The notes beneath the pieces are model-generated. The model searched no databases. It was not told the DNA's origin and was given only the letters and a program-made list of their open reading frames with translations. A stretch of 64,000 nt of DNA, taken from assembly GCA_027483645.1 (NCBI GenBank), contig JAIXUD010000007.1:62001-126000 (forward strand), written 5' to 3'. The first letter of the stretch is position 1. Each line of letters starts with the position of its first letter. Of the stretch, positions 38,513-46,771 are shown in pieces. Both the position numbers and the translations under genes were made by a program. Source of the DNA: Sphingobacteriales bacterium. GTDB taxonomy: Bacteria; Bacteroidota; Bacteroidia; Chitinophagales; CAIOSU01.

Positions 38513-38822
38513 GCCACAAGGCGGCATTAGAGACATCTCGTCGATGGAGGAATTGCAATACCACAAAATGCGCCTCGACCTTGCCAGCAACTTTCTGGAA
38601 GACAAGCTTGAGGATAACATTAAAGAGGTAAAATACCGCTTATCGCCAAAGCATTTGTTCAGAACGGTACTTACTTCCGTTTTTTCTTTAATCGGCAACC
38701 GCCGCAGCAAAAAGCACGACCCAGACCAAAGTGACGACCACCAGCACGAAGAGGGGGATGATAGCAATATGTTTATGGATGGTATTGCGGGATTGATAAA
38801 GGCAATGTTTAGGGCGGGGTGA
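38493..38822 (+). CDS. Uncharacterised third gene of the YtxH/holin-like unit
   Basis: This 109-residue soluble, charged protein begins MKTGKYRPQGGIRDISSMEE and has a helical middle (YHKMRLDLASNFLEDKL), then an Asp/His-rich tail (DPDQSDDHQHEEGDDS). No family is recognised. Its start overlaps the holin-like gene, so translation is probably coupled, and it likely acts with the two upstream envelope proteins. Confidence 0.7.
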   Translation: MKTGKYRPQGGIRDISSMEELQYHKMRLDLASNFLEDKLEDNIKEVKYRLSPKHLFRTVLTSVFSLIGNRRSKKHDPDQSDDHQHEEGDDSNMFMDGIAGLIKAMFRAG

Positions 38823-38855
38823 GAACTCCCTCCATCTGGATATCATCAATATTTC

Positions 38856-39044
38856 TCAACGTATTTGTATCCAATTTGCCCCATCTGAAATTAGCTCTAT
38901 AGCACTCCCTACCGGCAATGTATTTGTTGCAGCACCTCCTAGTGCAGTAAAGGTGCTTATGGTGGTTGGGGCACCAGTATTGTTTACCAGTACATACCGC
39001 CTATTAGCAGTACTGCTTGCTATTGGCAAGGTTATATTGTTATG
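38856..39044 (-). pseudogene. 3' remnant of a surface-protein gene
   Basis: The minus strand reads ITLPIASSTANRRYVLVNNT, then GAPTTISTFTALGGAATNTL and PVGSAIELISDGANWIQIR before a stop, about 62 codons. This is the pattern of C-terminal domains of large secreted Bacteroidota proteins. In-frame upstream there is an immediate TAG and no start codon, so only the 3' end survives. The strand is opposite to both neighbours. It explains most of the 356-bp gap between 38823 and 39178. Confidence 0.7.
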
Positions 39045-39178
39045 CTATCATCATTTTAATATGGTATTACGCCTTTGTAAAAGACCTGCTAAAAACGCAT
39101 AAGATGGCGTTGCCCGAACCACACACCACCTAACACGATAGGCAAATGCGTACCTTCGTAAGGTAAGCCAAACCCGTT

Positions 39179-39871
39179 ATGAACCAACTACTGCTACTTC
39201 ATGGTGCCCTGGGCACAGCCAAACAATTGCAACCGCTCGCCCAAACCCTTAGCACCGATAGGGATGTGCACACCCTCAACTTTTCGGGCCATGGCGGTAC
39301 CGATGCACCTCCTGGTGGTTATACTTTTGATGGCTTTGTATCGGATATTTTGCAATATATGGACGCAAACGATTTACAGCAGGTTGACATATTTGGGTAT
39401 AGCATGGGGGGCTATGCAGCCTTGTGCTTTGCTTTGAAGTACCCTGATAGGGTTGGTAAAATAGCCACATTGGGTACCAAGCTTCGGTGGACGGCAGAAG
39501 GTTCTCAACAAGAAGTAAAGATGCTGGATGCCGACAAAATTGAAGCTAAGGTGCCCGCTTTTGCAGAGCAGCTAAAGCAACAGCATGGTGCGGAAAACTG
39601 GCGGAATGTACTGGTATCAACAGCCAATATGATGCTAAACCTAGGCAACAACCCAGTATTGAAGGATAGCGACTACCAAGCCGTGAAACACGAAATACTC
39701 ATTGGTATTGGCGATAGGGACAACACCGCAGGCCTAGAAGATACCGTTGCCGTGTACCGCCAACTACTGCAAGCCCAACTGTGGGTACTGCCCGGCACGC
39801 CACACCCTATGGATAAAGTAAACACCGCTTTCTTGGCCAATGGGTTGAGGAGGTTTTTGAGCGACAATTGA
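39179..39871 (+). CDS. Alpha/beta hydrolase
   Basis: This 230-residue hydrolase has the oxyanion segment LLLHGALGTAKQL, the nucleophile elbow GYSMGGYAA (Ser near residue 75), the acid in IGIGDRDNTAG and the histidine in PGTPHPMDK. All three catalytic elements are present, so it should be an active esterase or similar. Substrate unknown. A TACCTTCG box at 39151-39158 resembles the local -7 promoter element. Confidence 0.85.
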   Translation: MNQLLLLHGALGTAKQLQPLAQTLSTDRDVHTLNFSGHGGTDAPPGGYTFDGFVSDILQYMDANDLQQVDIFGYSMGGYAALCFALKYPDRVGKIATLGTKLRWTAEGSQQEVKMLDADKIEAKVPAFAEQLKQQHGAENWRNVLVSTANMMLNLGNNPVLKDSDYQAVKHEILIGIGDRDNTAGLEDTVAVYRQLLQAQLWVLPGTPHPMDKVNTAFLANGLRRFLSDN

Positions 39872-39937
39872 TTCCGGTCCTTTTCCATGCCTTTTTCCGT
39901 GCCTTCTGTGGTTTAAAAAAAACAGAACACGAAAAAC

Positions 39938-41146
39938 TTACTTCTTCCGCTGCAACACCGCTGCATAAAACCCATCAAACCCCAACTCCGAAGGCAAATA
40001 ATAATGCTGTTCTAGCAGTTCAAACTGGGAAGTACTTTCCAATAACTGCTCCACTTGTTTTTCATCCTCCGAAGGTAAAATACTGCATGTAGCGTAGACC
40101 ATAATACCACCTGGTTTTAGCATGGGCCAATATTCGGTAAGGATGCGTTGTTGCAGTTGCTGTACTTCAGCGATGTGCTCAGGGGTTAGCTTCCACTTGG
40201 CATCGGCATTGCGTTTCAATACGCCAAGGCCGCTGCACGGTACATCCAGCAAGAGCCTGTCGGCCTTGCCGGTGTATTGCTTAATCACTTCTGGCGAAGA
40301 AAGATGCACCGATTGTATGATGTTGAACCCTGCGCGCTTGCTGCGTATATCGGTATTTTTTAGCTTAATGGCCTCAGGCTCCATGGCCGCTATCCGGCCT
40401 TGGTTGCGCATGATGTCGGCAATTTGCAGGGTTTTGCCACCCGCCCCAGCGCAAGCATCTATCACCATTTGGCCGGGTTTCAATTGCAACAATGGTGCTA
40501 TCAATTGCGAAGCTGCGTCTTGTATTTCAAACAGGCCCTCTTTAAACTCAGGCAGATTGGTTAAATGCTTACGTTTGGCAAGCACCAATGCATCGGGTGC
40601 CCAAGGCAGCATATGGGTTTCTATCTCTTGCTTGGCGAATCGCTCCGCTAATTTCGCAGGTGAAATGCGCGTGGTATTAACCCGCAGCACCACGCTCGGC
40701 GATTGGTGCATCGCTTCCACCTCCTTAATCCAGGCATCAGCGCCCAATTCTTTCACGCCCAATTCATCCAACCAATCTGGCAAAGAAAAGAAGATGGCAC
40801 GATGCTTCTGCGCTGCTTCATATCGGGCATCTACAAAAGCCTTATCTAATCCATCAAACTCTGTCCATTCCGGTAGTTCAGATCCCTCTTTTAGCCACCA
40901 AGCAGCAAACAGTTGCCAATGGTTGATGTCGCTACTACCCCACTCTTGCCCAGATAAATAGGTGGCTAAACGATAGTTGCGTACCAACACAATAGTGGTT
41001 TCCACAATAAAAGACCGGTCTCGAGAGCCCCATTTCGGGTTGCTGCCGATAACCGTTTCAATGGCTTTCTCCGCATACTGCCCACCAAGGACAATATCCT
41101 TAATCAATTGAACGACGGCGGTAACGAGGGATTTGTGGAGTTTCAA
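39938..41146 (-). CDS. RsmB/RsmF (NOP2)-family rRNA m5C methyltransferase
   Basis: The enzyme has 402 residues if it starts at TTG 41146 (MKLHKSLVTAVVQLIKDI). The only ATG, at 41206, would add 20 residues encoded by an intergenic word repeat. The N-terminal helical domain is NusB-like. The catalytic domain has the SAM motif VIDACAGAGGKTLQIA, and the two cysteines of m5C methyltransferases in LLLDVPCSGLGVLKRN and VYATCSILPSEDEKQVE. The target is probably 16S rRNA cytosine; the exact position is not deducible. Confidence 0.9.
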   Translation of the reverse strand: MKLHKSLVTAVVQLIKDIVLGGQYAEKAIETVIGSNPKWGSRDRSFIVETTIVLVRNYRLATYLSGQEWGSSDINHWQLFAAWWLKEGSELPEWTEFDGLDKAFVDARYEAAQKHRAIFFSLPDWLDELGVKELGADAWIKEVEAMHQSPSVVLRVNTTRISPAKLAERFAKQEIETHMLPWAPDALVLAKRKHLTNLPEFKEGLFEIQDAASQLIAPLLQLKPGQMVIDACAGAGGKTLQIADIMRNQGRIAAMEPEAIKLKNTDIRSKRAGFNIIQSVHLSSPEVIKQYTGKADRLLLDVPCSGLGVLKRNADAKWKLTPEHIAEVQQLQQRILTEYWPMLKPGGIMVYATCSILPSEDEKQVEQLLESTSQFELLEQHYYLPSELGFDGFYAAVLQRKK

Positions 41147-41152
41147 GATGTT

Positions 41153-41197
41153 AGTATCAAGTAGTGAGCCTGCCTGCCGGTAGGCAGGTATCAAGTA
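41153..41197. repeat. AGTATCAAGTA words around a CCTGCCTGCCGG palindrome
   Basis: agtatcaagtagtgag, the near palindrome CCTGCCTGCCGGTAGGCAGG (41169-41188) and tatcaagtaacg. This is a combination of two repeat families also seen apart, at about 43272 and 37614. Confidence 0.8.
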
Positions 41198-41247
41198 ACG
41201 CTGCAAGATACAACCAATTGTAAATGGATTGGGTCGCTGAGAATTTG

Positions 41248-41769
41248 CTATCGAAATAAAAATTCGCTGTTTACAACTTTGAAATCGAAAGTTTTGGTAT
41301 GGATATGGTACTCAATCATAAATATGGTGTTTGGCAAACTAGCTAAATCCTTGTAACCTGCATAGTCCATGTCTGCCTCTTTGAATAAACCCACCGTATT
41401 CCTATCCAATATAAAATATAGCGCTAGATGGTTGCTTGCTATGCCGTTTTGGAAGTAATAAGTAGCGGTCCACATTTTCTGAACATAATATAATCTCAAT
41501 GATTCGTGGAGATAATTATCAAATTCATTGTGCGTGTAGGCTATTGTATCACGTAAAATATATGTAGCCGGTTTATCTATCACAATAAAGCTATCCGCAC
41601 TTTCCCGCGTGAGTAACAGTTTCACCTCATATCTTTCATCAACTAACCTGATACAGTACTCCAACTTACCATCTATTTCCGGAACCGAGGCCAAATAACA
41701 GTTTTGTCCAAAGGCATTGCCCGCAGCCAATAATGCTAACAAAAACATAAGGGGCTTCAAAGTTTTCAT
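41248..41769 (-). CDS. Secreted hypothetical protein
   Basis: This 173-residue protein has a clear signal peptide (MKTLKPLMFLLALLAAGNAFG). The mature part has two cysteines (NCYLASVP and LEYCIRLV) that may pair, then mixed alpha/beta sequence with many Tyr and Asp residues. No family is recognised. It stands alone, flanked on both sides by repeat elements. Confidence 0.65.
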   Translation of the reverse strand: MKTLKPLMFLLALLAAGNAFGQNCYLASVPEIDGKLEYCIRLVDERYEVKLLLTRESADSFIVIDKPATYILRDTIAYTHNEFDNYLHESLRLYYVQKMWTATYYFQNGIASNHLALYFILDRNTVGLFKEADMDYAGYKDLASLPNTIFMIEYHIHTKTFDFKVVNSEFLFR

Positions 41770-41786
41770 TTAAGTATGAGTTCCAT

Positions 41787-41846
41787 AAACCGTTAAAACG
41801 GTTGTTAATTGAGGCTTATTTCACCCCACGATTGAAATCGTGGGCT
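41787..41846. repeat. REP-like two-palindrome unit, copy 4
   Basis: P1 AAACCGTTAAAACGGTT lies at 41787-41803. P2 here is CCCACGATTGAAATCGTGGG (41825-41844). P2 carries paired changes in both arms (G to A left, C to T right), so the palindrome has been kept by compensation. Confidence 0.85.
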
Positions 41847-41862
41847 GGGTGCAAATGAAGCA

Positions 41863-41895
41863 ATCTTGTGTCTTGTGTCTTGGATCTTGTGTCTA
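41863..41895. repeat. TGTCTTG heptamer repeat
   Basis: tcttgtgtcttgtgtcttgg and atcttgtgtct, ending 3 nt before the radA stop codon. Confidence 0.75.
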
Positions 41896-41898
41896 TTT

Positions 41899-43266
41899 TC
41901 AAAACAGCCGCTCATACAACTCCTGCACCTTATTCACCGCTACCACTTCAATGTTGAATTTACGAAGATCTAAACCCTTTACGCTGGCGCCGCTTACGAA
42001 TATCTTTTTAAAGCCCAATTTGTCGGCTTCGCTTACGCGCTGGTCGATGCGATTTACCGCGCGTATCTCGCCACTAAGGCCCACTTCTCCACTAAAACAG
42101 TAGGTGGGCGGTATCACTTGGTCTTCGAATGAGCTTAGCAAGGCGCAAACTACGGCTAAGTCAATCGCTGGGTCTTCTACTCGAAGGCCACCGGCAATGT
42201 TCAAGAAAACGTCTTTAGTGCCAAAAGCAAAGCCGCTGCGCTTTTCTAACACGGCCAGTAGCATTTGCAAGCGCCTCAAATCAAAACCCGTGGCGCTGCG
42301 CTGCGGGCTGCCGTATACGGCGTGGGTTACCAATGCTTGGGTCTCTATCAGCATCGGGCGCATTCCCTCAATGGTTCCGGCAATAGTTACGCCGCTAAGT
42401 ACTTCTTCGTGCTGGTTGAGGAGGAATTCGCTCGGGTTGCTCACTTCACGCAAGCCGCCGTTGCCCATTTCGTATATGCCCAGCTCACTGGTACTGCCGA
42501 AACGGTTTTTACTGGTTCGTAATATGCGGTAGTTATAGTTCCGGTCACCCTCGAATTGCAATACCGTATCCACTATATGTTCCAATACTTTTGGGCCCGC
42601 AATGCTTCCTTCTTTGGTGATATGCCCAATAAGCATCACAGGTGTGGAGGTTTCCTTGGCGTAGCGCTGCATCTCGGCGGCGCACTCCCGAATCTGCGAT
42701 ACACTGCCCGGGGTAGACTCAATATACTGCGACTGCAACGTCTGTATCGAATCGATGATTACCAGCCCCGGTTTCAATTCCTTCAAGTGGCGGAAAATTT
42801 TGTACGTGGCCGTTTCGGTAAGTATGTAGCAGTTCTCTGCTTTCAAACCCAACCTACGTGCCCGCATGGCTATCTGTTCCGCGCTTTCCTCGCCGCTTAC
42901 ATAAACTACTTTCAGCTTTGGTACACTTAGCGCCAATTGCAGCATCAAGGTAGATTTGCCGATACCCGGATCGCCCGCAATCAATACCAACGACCCTGGC
43001 ACAATACCTCCGCCCAGCACCCTGTTCAGTTCTTGGTCGGGCATGGCGATGCGGTAGGTTTGCCGCTCTTCAATATCATCCAACAACTGTGGCATAGCTT
43101 CTGCCGAGCCGATGTCTTTCTTCAGTTGGGCTTTGGGCGTATCTTCCTTCTCTACTACCTCTTCTACATAAGTATTCCACTGTCCGCACGACGAGCAGCG
43201 GCCAATCCACTTGGGTGATTGCGCGCCACAATTCTGGCAGATATAGGCGGTGCGGAGTTTGGTCAT
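41899..43266 (-). CDS. radA: DNA repair protein RadA
   Basis: This 455-residue protein has an N-terminal C4 zinc finger (Cys10, 13, 24, 27: YICQNCGAQSPKWIGRCSSC), a RecA-like ATPase with Walker A LIAGDPGIGKSTLMLQLA, the RadA motif KNRFGS within LRTSKNRFGSTSE, and a C-terminal Lon-protease-like domain (FLNIAGGLRVEDPAIDLAVV). RadA drives branch migration in recombination. It is the last of a same-strand run, downstream of htpG and a small gene. Confidence 0.97.
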   Translation of the reverse strand: MTKLRTAYICQNCGAQSPKWIGRCSSCGQWNTYVEEVVEKEDTPKAQLKKDIGSAEAMPQLLDDIEERQTYRIAMPDQELNRVLGGGIVPGSLVLIAGDPGIGKSTLMLQLALSVPKLKVVYVSGEESAEQIAMRARRLGLKAENCYILTETATYKIFRHLKELKPGLVIIDSIQTLQSQYIESTPGSVSQIRECAAEMQRYAKETSTPVMLIGHITKEGSIAGPKVLEHIVDTVLQFEGDRNYNYRILRTSKNRFGSTSELGIYEMGNGGLREVSNPSEFLLNQHEEVLSGVTIAGTIEGMRPMLIETQALVTHAVYGSPQRSATGFDLRRLQMLLAVLEKRSGFAFGTKDVFLNIAGGLRVEDPAIDLAVVCALLSSFEDQVIPPTYCFSGEVGLSGEIRAVNRIDQRVSEADKLGFKKIFVSGASVKGLDLRKFNIEVVAVNKVQELYERLF

Positions 43267-43271
43267 TTCAT

Positions 43272-43354
43272 GTCAGTATCAAGTAGTGAGTATCAAGTAT
43301 CAAGACCTGCTACAAAAAGAAGTACAATGTACGATGTACAAAGTACAATGTAAT
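43272..43354. repeat. AGTATCAAG and GTACAATGTAC word repeats
   Basis: agtatcaagtagtgagtatc and aagtatcaag occupy 43272-43302, followed by agtacaatgtacgatgtac and aaagtacaatgta at 43321-43352. These are two separate word families placed side by side upstream of radA. Confidence 0.75.
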
Positions 43355-43388
43355 TGAGGTTTGAATGCTTGACCTGCGAAGTTAGGGA

Positions 43389-43556
43389 TTAGGCGCTTAA
43401 ACGCATGCGCCAGTTTACTAGGTGCAGCTTTTCATTGATTCGGTTGCGAACCTCTTCGAGGTTATGAACTTGGCCGGTGATAATATTAGTGCGCAATTTG
43501 GGAATTGTGGCCGAAACGTCCATAGATTTTCTCCTGCGCCTTACTTGCTTTTCCAT
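43389..43556 (-). CDS. Small basic protein, 55 residues
   Basis: An uninterrupted reading frame from ATG 43556 to TAA 43389 encodes a protein opening MEKQVRRRRKSMDVSATIPK and ending LVNWRMRLSA. The N-terminus is strongly basic; the middle (HNLEEVRNRINEKLHL) would form an amphipathic helix. No family is recognised. Support for it being real is its own upstream palindrome (43597-43613), a TATCTTAG box (43577-43584) resembling a -7 element, and position between the htpG terminator and radA. A second ATG at codon 12 is possible. Confidence 0.5.
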   Translation of the reverse strand: MEKQVRRRRKSMDVSATIPKLRTNIITGQVHNLEEVRNRINEKLHLVNWRMRLSA

Positions 43557-43596
43557 AACTAATGATTTTAGTTGTTAGGATGCTAAGATACGCAAA

Positions 43597-43613
43597 TGCA
43601 AATTATATTTGCA
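43597..43613. promoter_or_regulatory. Operator-like palindrome before the small basic protein
   Basis: TGCAAAT-TAT-ATTTGCA is a perfect 7-bp inverted repeat. A second palindrome, ATTTGCAAAT, overlaps it at 43607-43616. On the minus strand it falls between about -10 and -40 relative to the putative -7 box, where a repressor could block transcription. Confidence 0.5.
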
Positions 43614-43702
43614 AATAAAACTAAAATTATTGGGTAACTATTTTAGCAAATCGTGATTGCAATAGTGGTAAAGGGTTGTAACTCTCTCGCCCAGCCATAA
43701 AT

Positions 43703-43730
43703 AAAAAAGGCCACCCAATCGGGCGGCCTC
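43703..43730 (-). terminator. Terminator of htpG
   Basis: On the minus strand AGGCCGCCC and GGGTGGCCT pair (one G-U) across a 4-nt loop and run into T6. It begins 27 nt after the htpG stop. Confidence 0.85.
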
Positions 43731-43756
43731 TTCATATCAATTGCTCTAAATCAATA

Positions 43757-45652
43757 TCAGTTCATCAAACCCACGCTGCGCTTAATAAACTCGGTGAGCT
43801 TCTGGCCACGCAATAGGTTTTGGCTTAGTAAGGCCAAATCGTACAATTGGGTGGTGAGGCGGGTTTGCTCGGCAGCTTCCGCGCTTAGCAGCTTGGTTAT
43901 TAGCGGATGGTTGGTGTTTACTACCAGGTTCAGTTGCTCGGGCAGGTTCCCGAAACCAAAAGCACCGCCACCGCCGCCGCTAACGGCCGCCATGTCTTTC
44001 ATGCGGCGCATCCACTCGGGCTTGGTAATGAGCACCGGTTGCTCCTCTGGGCTTAGTGCCTTGGTTACCACGCTTACGTGCGCATCGCTAATGCTATCGG
44101 TAAATATGTTGCGAACCTTGTCCTCGTCTTCCTTGCTCAATACCGATTCCGGCGTTTCATCCTTCTCAATCAGGTTGTTCAAGGTATCGGCATCTACGCG
44201 CTTGAAGCTGGTTTTCTCCAGTTTGCCTTCCAGTTGGTTGATAAAATGGTTATCCAGCATATTAGTGAGCAACACTACATCATATCCGCGGCCTTTGGCA
44301 GCTTGTATAAATGCATCTTGATCGTCGGCATTGGTGGCGTAAAGCACCACCGCCTGGCCATTCTTATCGGTTTGGTTGGCTTTGATATGCTCAGTATATT
44401 CTTCAAAGGTGAAGTGCTTGCCTTCGGTATTTTTCAGCAGGGCAAAGTTCTTTGCACGGTCGTAAAACTTCTCGTCGCTTATCATACCAAACTTCACGAA
44501 AAGCTCAATCTGATCCCACTTGGTCTCAAAATCTTCACGGCTGCTGTTAAATAGCTCTTGCAGCTTGTCGGCAACCTTTTTGGTAATGTGGGCGTTGATT
44601 TTCTTCACGTTCGGGTCACCCTGCAAGTAGCTGCGCGACACGTTCAAAGGAATATCCGGAGAATCGATCACGCCGTGCATATGCATCAAAAACTCCGGCA
44701 CAATGTTCTCCACCGCATCGGTCACAAACACTTGGTTGCTGTACAACTGTATTTTGTTGCGCTGCATCTCGAAGTTGTTCCCCACCTTAGGGAAATACAG
44801 TATGCCTGTAAGGGTGAACGGGAAATCGACATTTAAATGGATCCAGAACAATGGCGGCTCGCTAAATGGGTATAGCTCGCGATAGAAGTCTTGGTAATCC
44901 TCGTCCTTCAATTCGCTTGGTTGGCGGGTCCAGGCCGGGTTAGTATTGTTGATGATGTTTGGTACTTGTATGGTCTCGTCTTTCGCGTCCTCGCCTTCGC
45001 CAACGGTATTGGTTTGGTCGGTAGTGCCAAATTGGATGGGCACTGGCAAGAATTTGCAATACTTATCCAGCAAGGTTTGTACGCGGTGCTGCTCTAGGTA
45101 TTCTTTGTTTTCTTCGTTGATGTATAGGATGATGTCCGTGCCACGCTCTTCCTTTTCTACCTCCTCAATGGTATATGATGGGCTACCATCGCAACTCCAC
45201 TTAACCGCCTGGGCACCATCTTTATAGCTTTTGGTTACAATTTCAACATGGTCAGCCACCATAAAGGCACTATAAAAGCCCAAGCCAAAATGACCGATAA
45301 TGTTGGTTTTGTCACCCGCATCGGCCTTCTTGAATTTATCCAAAAACTCCGTAGCGCTGCTAAAGGCGATTTGGTTGATATACTTTTTTACTTCGTCGGC
45401 CGTCATACCGATGCCTTTGTCGCTAACCGTTAAGGTCTTGGCTGTCTCGTCAATGGTGATTTCGATATTAATGTTGCCTATTTCGCCCTTCACCTCGCCT
45501 AAGGCTGATAGCTTCTTAAGCTTTTGGGTAGCATCAGTAGCGTTGCTCACCAATTCGCGAAGGAAGATTTCGTGGTCAGAATACAGGAATTTCTTGATTA
45601 TAGGGAAGATGTTTTCGGTCTGAACCTGTATGTGTCCGGTTTCCAATGTCAT
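43757..45652 (-). CDS. htpG: Chaperone protein HtpG (Hsp90)
   Basis: This 631-residue chaperone has the GHKL ATPase N-domain: FLRELVSNATDATQKL (N-box), LTVSDKGIGMTADE (DxGxG) and IGHFGLGFYSAFMVAD (lid). The middle domain contains PLFWIHLNVDFPFTLTGILYFP and NKIQLYSNQVFVTDAVENI. The C-terminal dimerisation domain ends SVGLMN. A Gly-rich GGGGGAFGFG insert at about residue 557 is in a loop. Its intact DxGxG makes a useful contrast with the altered motif in the GHKL gene at 4.8 kb. Confidence 0.97.
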   Translation of the reverse strand: MTLETGHIQVQTENIFPIIKKFLYSDHEIFLRELVSNATDATQKLKKLSALGEVKGEIGNINIEITIDETAKTLTVSDKGIGMTADEVKKYINQIAFSSATEFLDKFKKADAGDKTNIIGHFGLGFYSAFMVADHVEIVTKSYKDGAQAVKWSCDGSPSYTIEEVEKEERGTDIILYINEENKEYLEQHRVQTLLDKYCKFLPVPIQFGTTDQTNTVGEGEDAKDETIQVPNIINNTNPAWTRQPSELKDEDYQDFYRELYPFSEPPLFWIHLNVDFPFTLTGILYFPKVGNNFEMQRNKIQLYSNQVFVTDAVENIVPEFLMHMHGVIDSPDIPLNVSRSYLQGDPNVKKINAHITKKVADKLQELFNSSREDFETKWDQIELFVKFGMISDEKFYDRAKNFALLKNTEGKHFTFEEYTEHIKANQTDKNGQAVVLYATNADDQDAFIQAAKGRGYDVVLLTNMLDNHFINQLEGKLEKTSFKRVDADTLNNLIEKDETPESVLSKEDEDKVRNIFTDSISDAHVSVVTKALSPEEQPVLITKPEWMRRMKDMAAVSGGGGGAFGFGNLPEQLNLVVNTNHPLITKLLSAEAAEQTRLTTQLYDLALLSQNLLRGQKLTEFIKRSVGLMN

Positions 45653-45747
45653 AGTGTAGCGTTTAAGTTTTTTGTATGGGTGCTGGGCTTAACGCAAAGG
45701 GTGTGCCATGGGTGTTTGGGTGACAAAATGGCGGTGGGCAATACGAT

Positions 45748-45842
45748 TTAACCACAAAGAACACTGAGAAAATTTCGCAAAGGACACAAAGAAATGCTAA
45801 GTGAACTTAGTGTTTTAACCTTTGTGCACCTAGTGTTTAAAT
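45748..45842. repeat. ACCACAAAGAACACTGAG-type word repeat
   Basis: aaccacaaagaacactgag, gcaaaggacacaaag, tgaacttagtgttttaacc and ttgtgcacctagtgttt form an imperfect inverted set, the same vocabulary as 25331-25413. No gene is supported in 45653-45916. Confidence 0.65.
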
Positions 45843-45916
45843 CCGCAACTCCATTGCTCACATCAGAACCTTCTCAACCCCCGAAAACGTTATATTTATA
45901 ACCAAGACCTACTGCC

Positions 45917-46381
45917 ATGACTCCGAACGAAGATTTGATACACCACTTCTATACCTCGTTTAAGTTGAAAGACTACCGGGGCATGCAGGAATGCTATGCG
46001 GACAATGCCATCTTTAGCGATGCGGTTTTCAAAAACCTCAATGCCGACCAAGTGCGTGCCATGTGGCAGATGCTGATAAGCCGTGGCAAGGATTTGCAGA
46101 TTGATTTCCGGGTCACTTCTTCACAGGATAGCTTAGTTAATGCGGAGTGGATAGCCAATTACACTTTCAGTGCTACCCGTAGGCCGGTTACCAACCATGT
46201 TAAGGCAGCCTTTGTGCTAGAGGAAGGTAAAATCATTAATCATACTGATACCTTCGGCTTCTATCAATGGGCCCGCCAAGCACTAGGGCCAACAGGTTTG
46301 CTATTGGGCTGGACGCCCTTTTTGCAAGCCAAGGTGCAAAAGACTGCCATGAAGGGTTTGGGGGATTTTATGGGGCGGTAA
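45917..46381 (+). CDS. NTF2/SnoaL-like protein
   Basis: This 154-residue protein opens MTPNEDLIHHFYTSFKLKDY with a typical SnoaL-like helix and ECYADNAIFSDAVF. The cone-shaped beta sheet follows (LQIDFRVTSSQDSLVNAEWI in outline) with HTDTFGFYQWARQALGPTG at the end of the pocket. Family members are isomerases, hydrolases or carriers, so no reaction is assigned. It is convergent with the toxin remnant, 3 nt apart. Confidence 0.85.
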   Translation: MTPNEDLIHHFYTSFKLKDYRGMQECYADNAIFSDAVFKNLNADQVRAMWQMLISRGKDLQIDFRVTSSQDSLVNAEWIANYTFSATRRPVTNHVKAAFVLEEGKIINHTDTFGFYQWARQALGPTGLLLGWTPFLQAKVQKTAMKGLGDFMGR

Positions 46382-46384
46382 GAC

Positions 46385-46771
46385 TTACTGCTCAAACGGA
46401 TTAAACAACTTTATTAAGGGAATGCTCATAAAGTCACTAGTGTTTCGAGTGATCAGCTGCATTTCAAAAACAATAGCCGTTGCTGCGATGATTGCGTCTG
46501 GCAATTTGATTTTATGAGCTTTTCGCAATGAGGCAGTTTGAAGTTTGATTTCTTTGTCAAGTTCAAAGACCCAACAATCACCAATAAAACGTTGTAATAG
46601 CTCTGTGTCTTTTTCGGTTGATGCTTTCCAGCAGAGTAGTTCAATCTCTGTAATTACGGATATTGCTGGTAGCGACTCAGTGAGAATTTTATCCATTACT
46701 TTTTCGGCAGAGGGCGGGAATTGTTGCTACAAATAATAGATAGCGGTATTGGTATCCCAAAGGTATTTCAT
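46385..46771 (-). pseudogene. VapC-like PIN-domain toxin with in-frame amber codon
   Basis: Read from ATG 46771 the frame gives MKYLWDTNTAIYYL, then TAG (46727-46729), then QQFPPSAEKVMDKILTES and the rest of a 128-residue PIN domain. The active-site residues are Asp6 (before the stop), Glu42, Asp92 and Asp113. A single change from CAG would restore Gln15. The rest is intact, so the lesion is young. The start overlaps the antitoxin stop (ATGA), the classic layout of toxin-antitoxin pairs. Restart at Met26 (46696) would lack Asp6 and be inactive. Confidence 0.82.
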
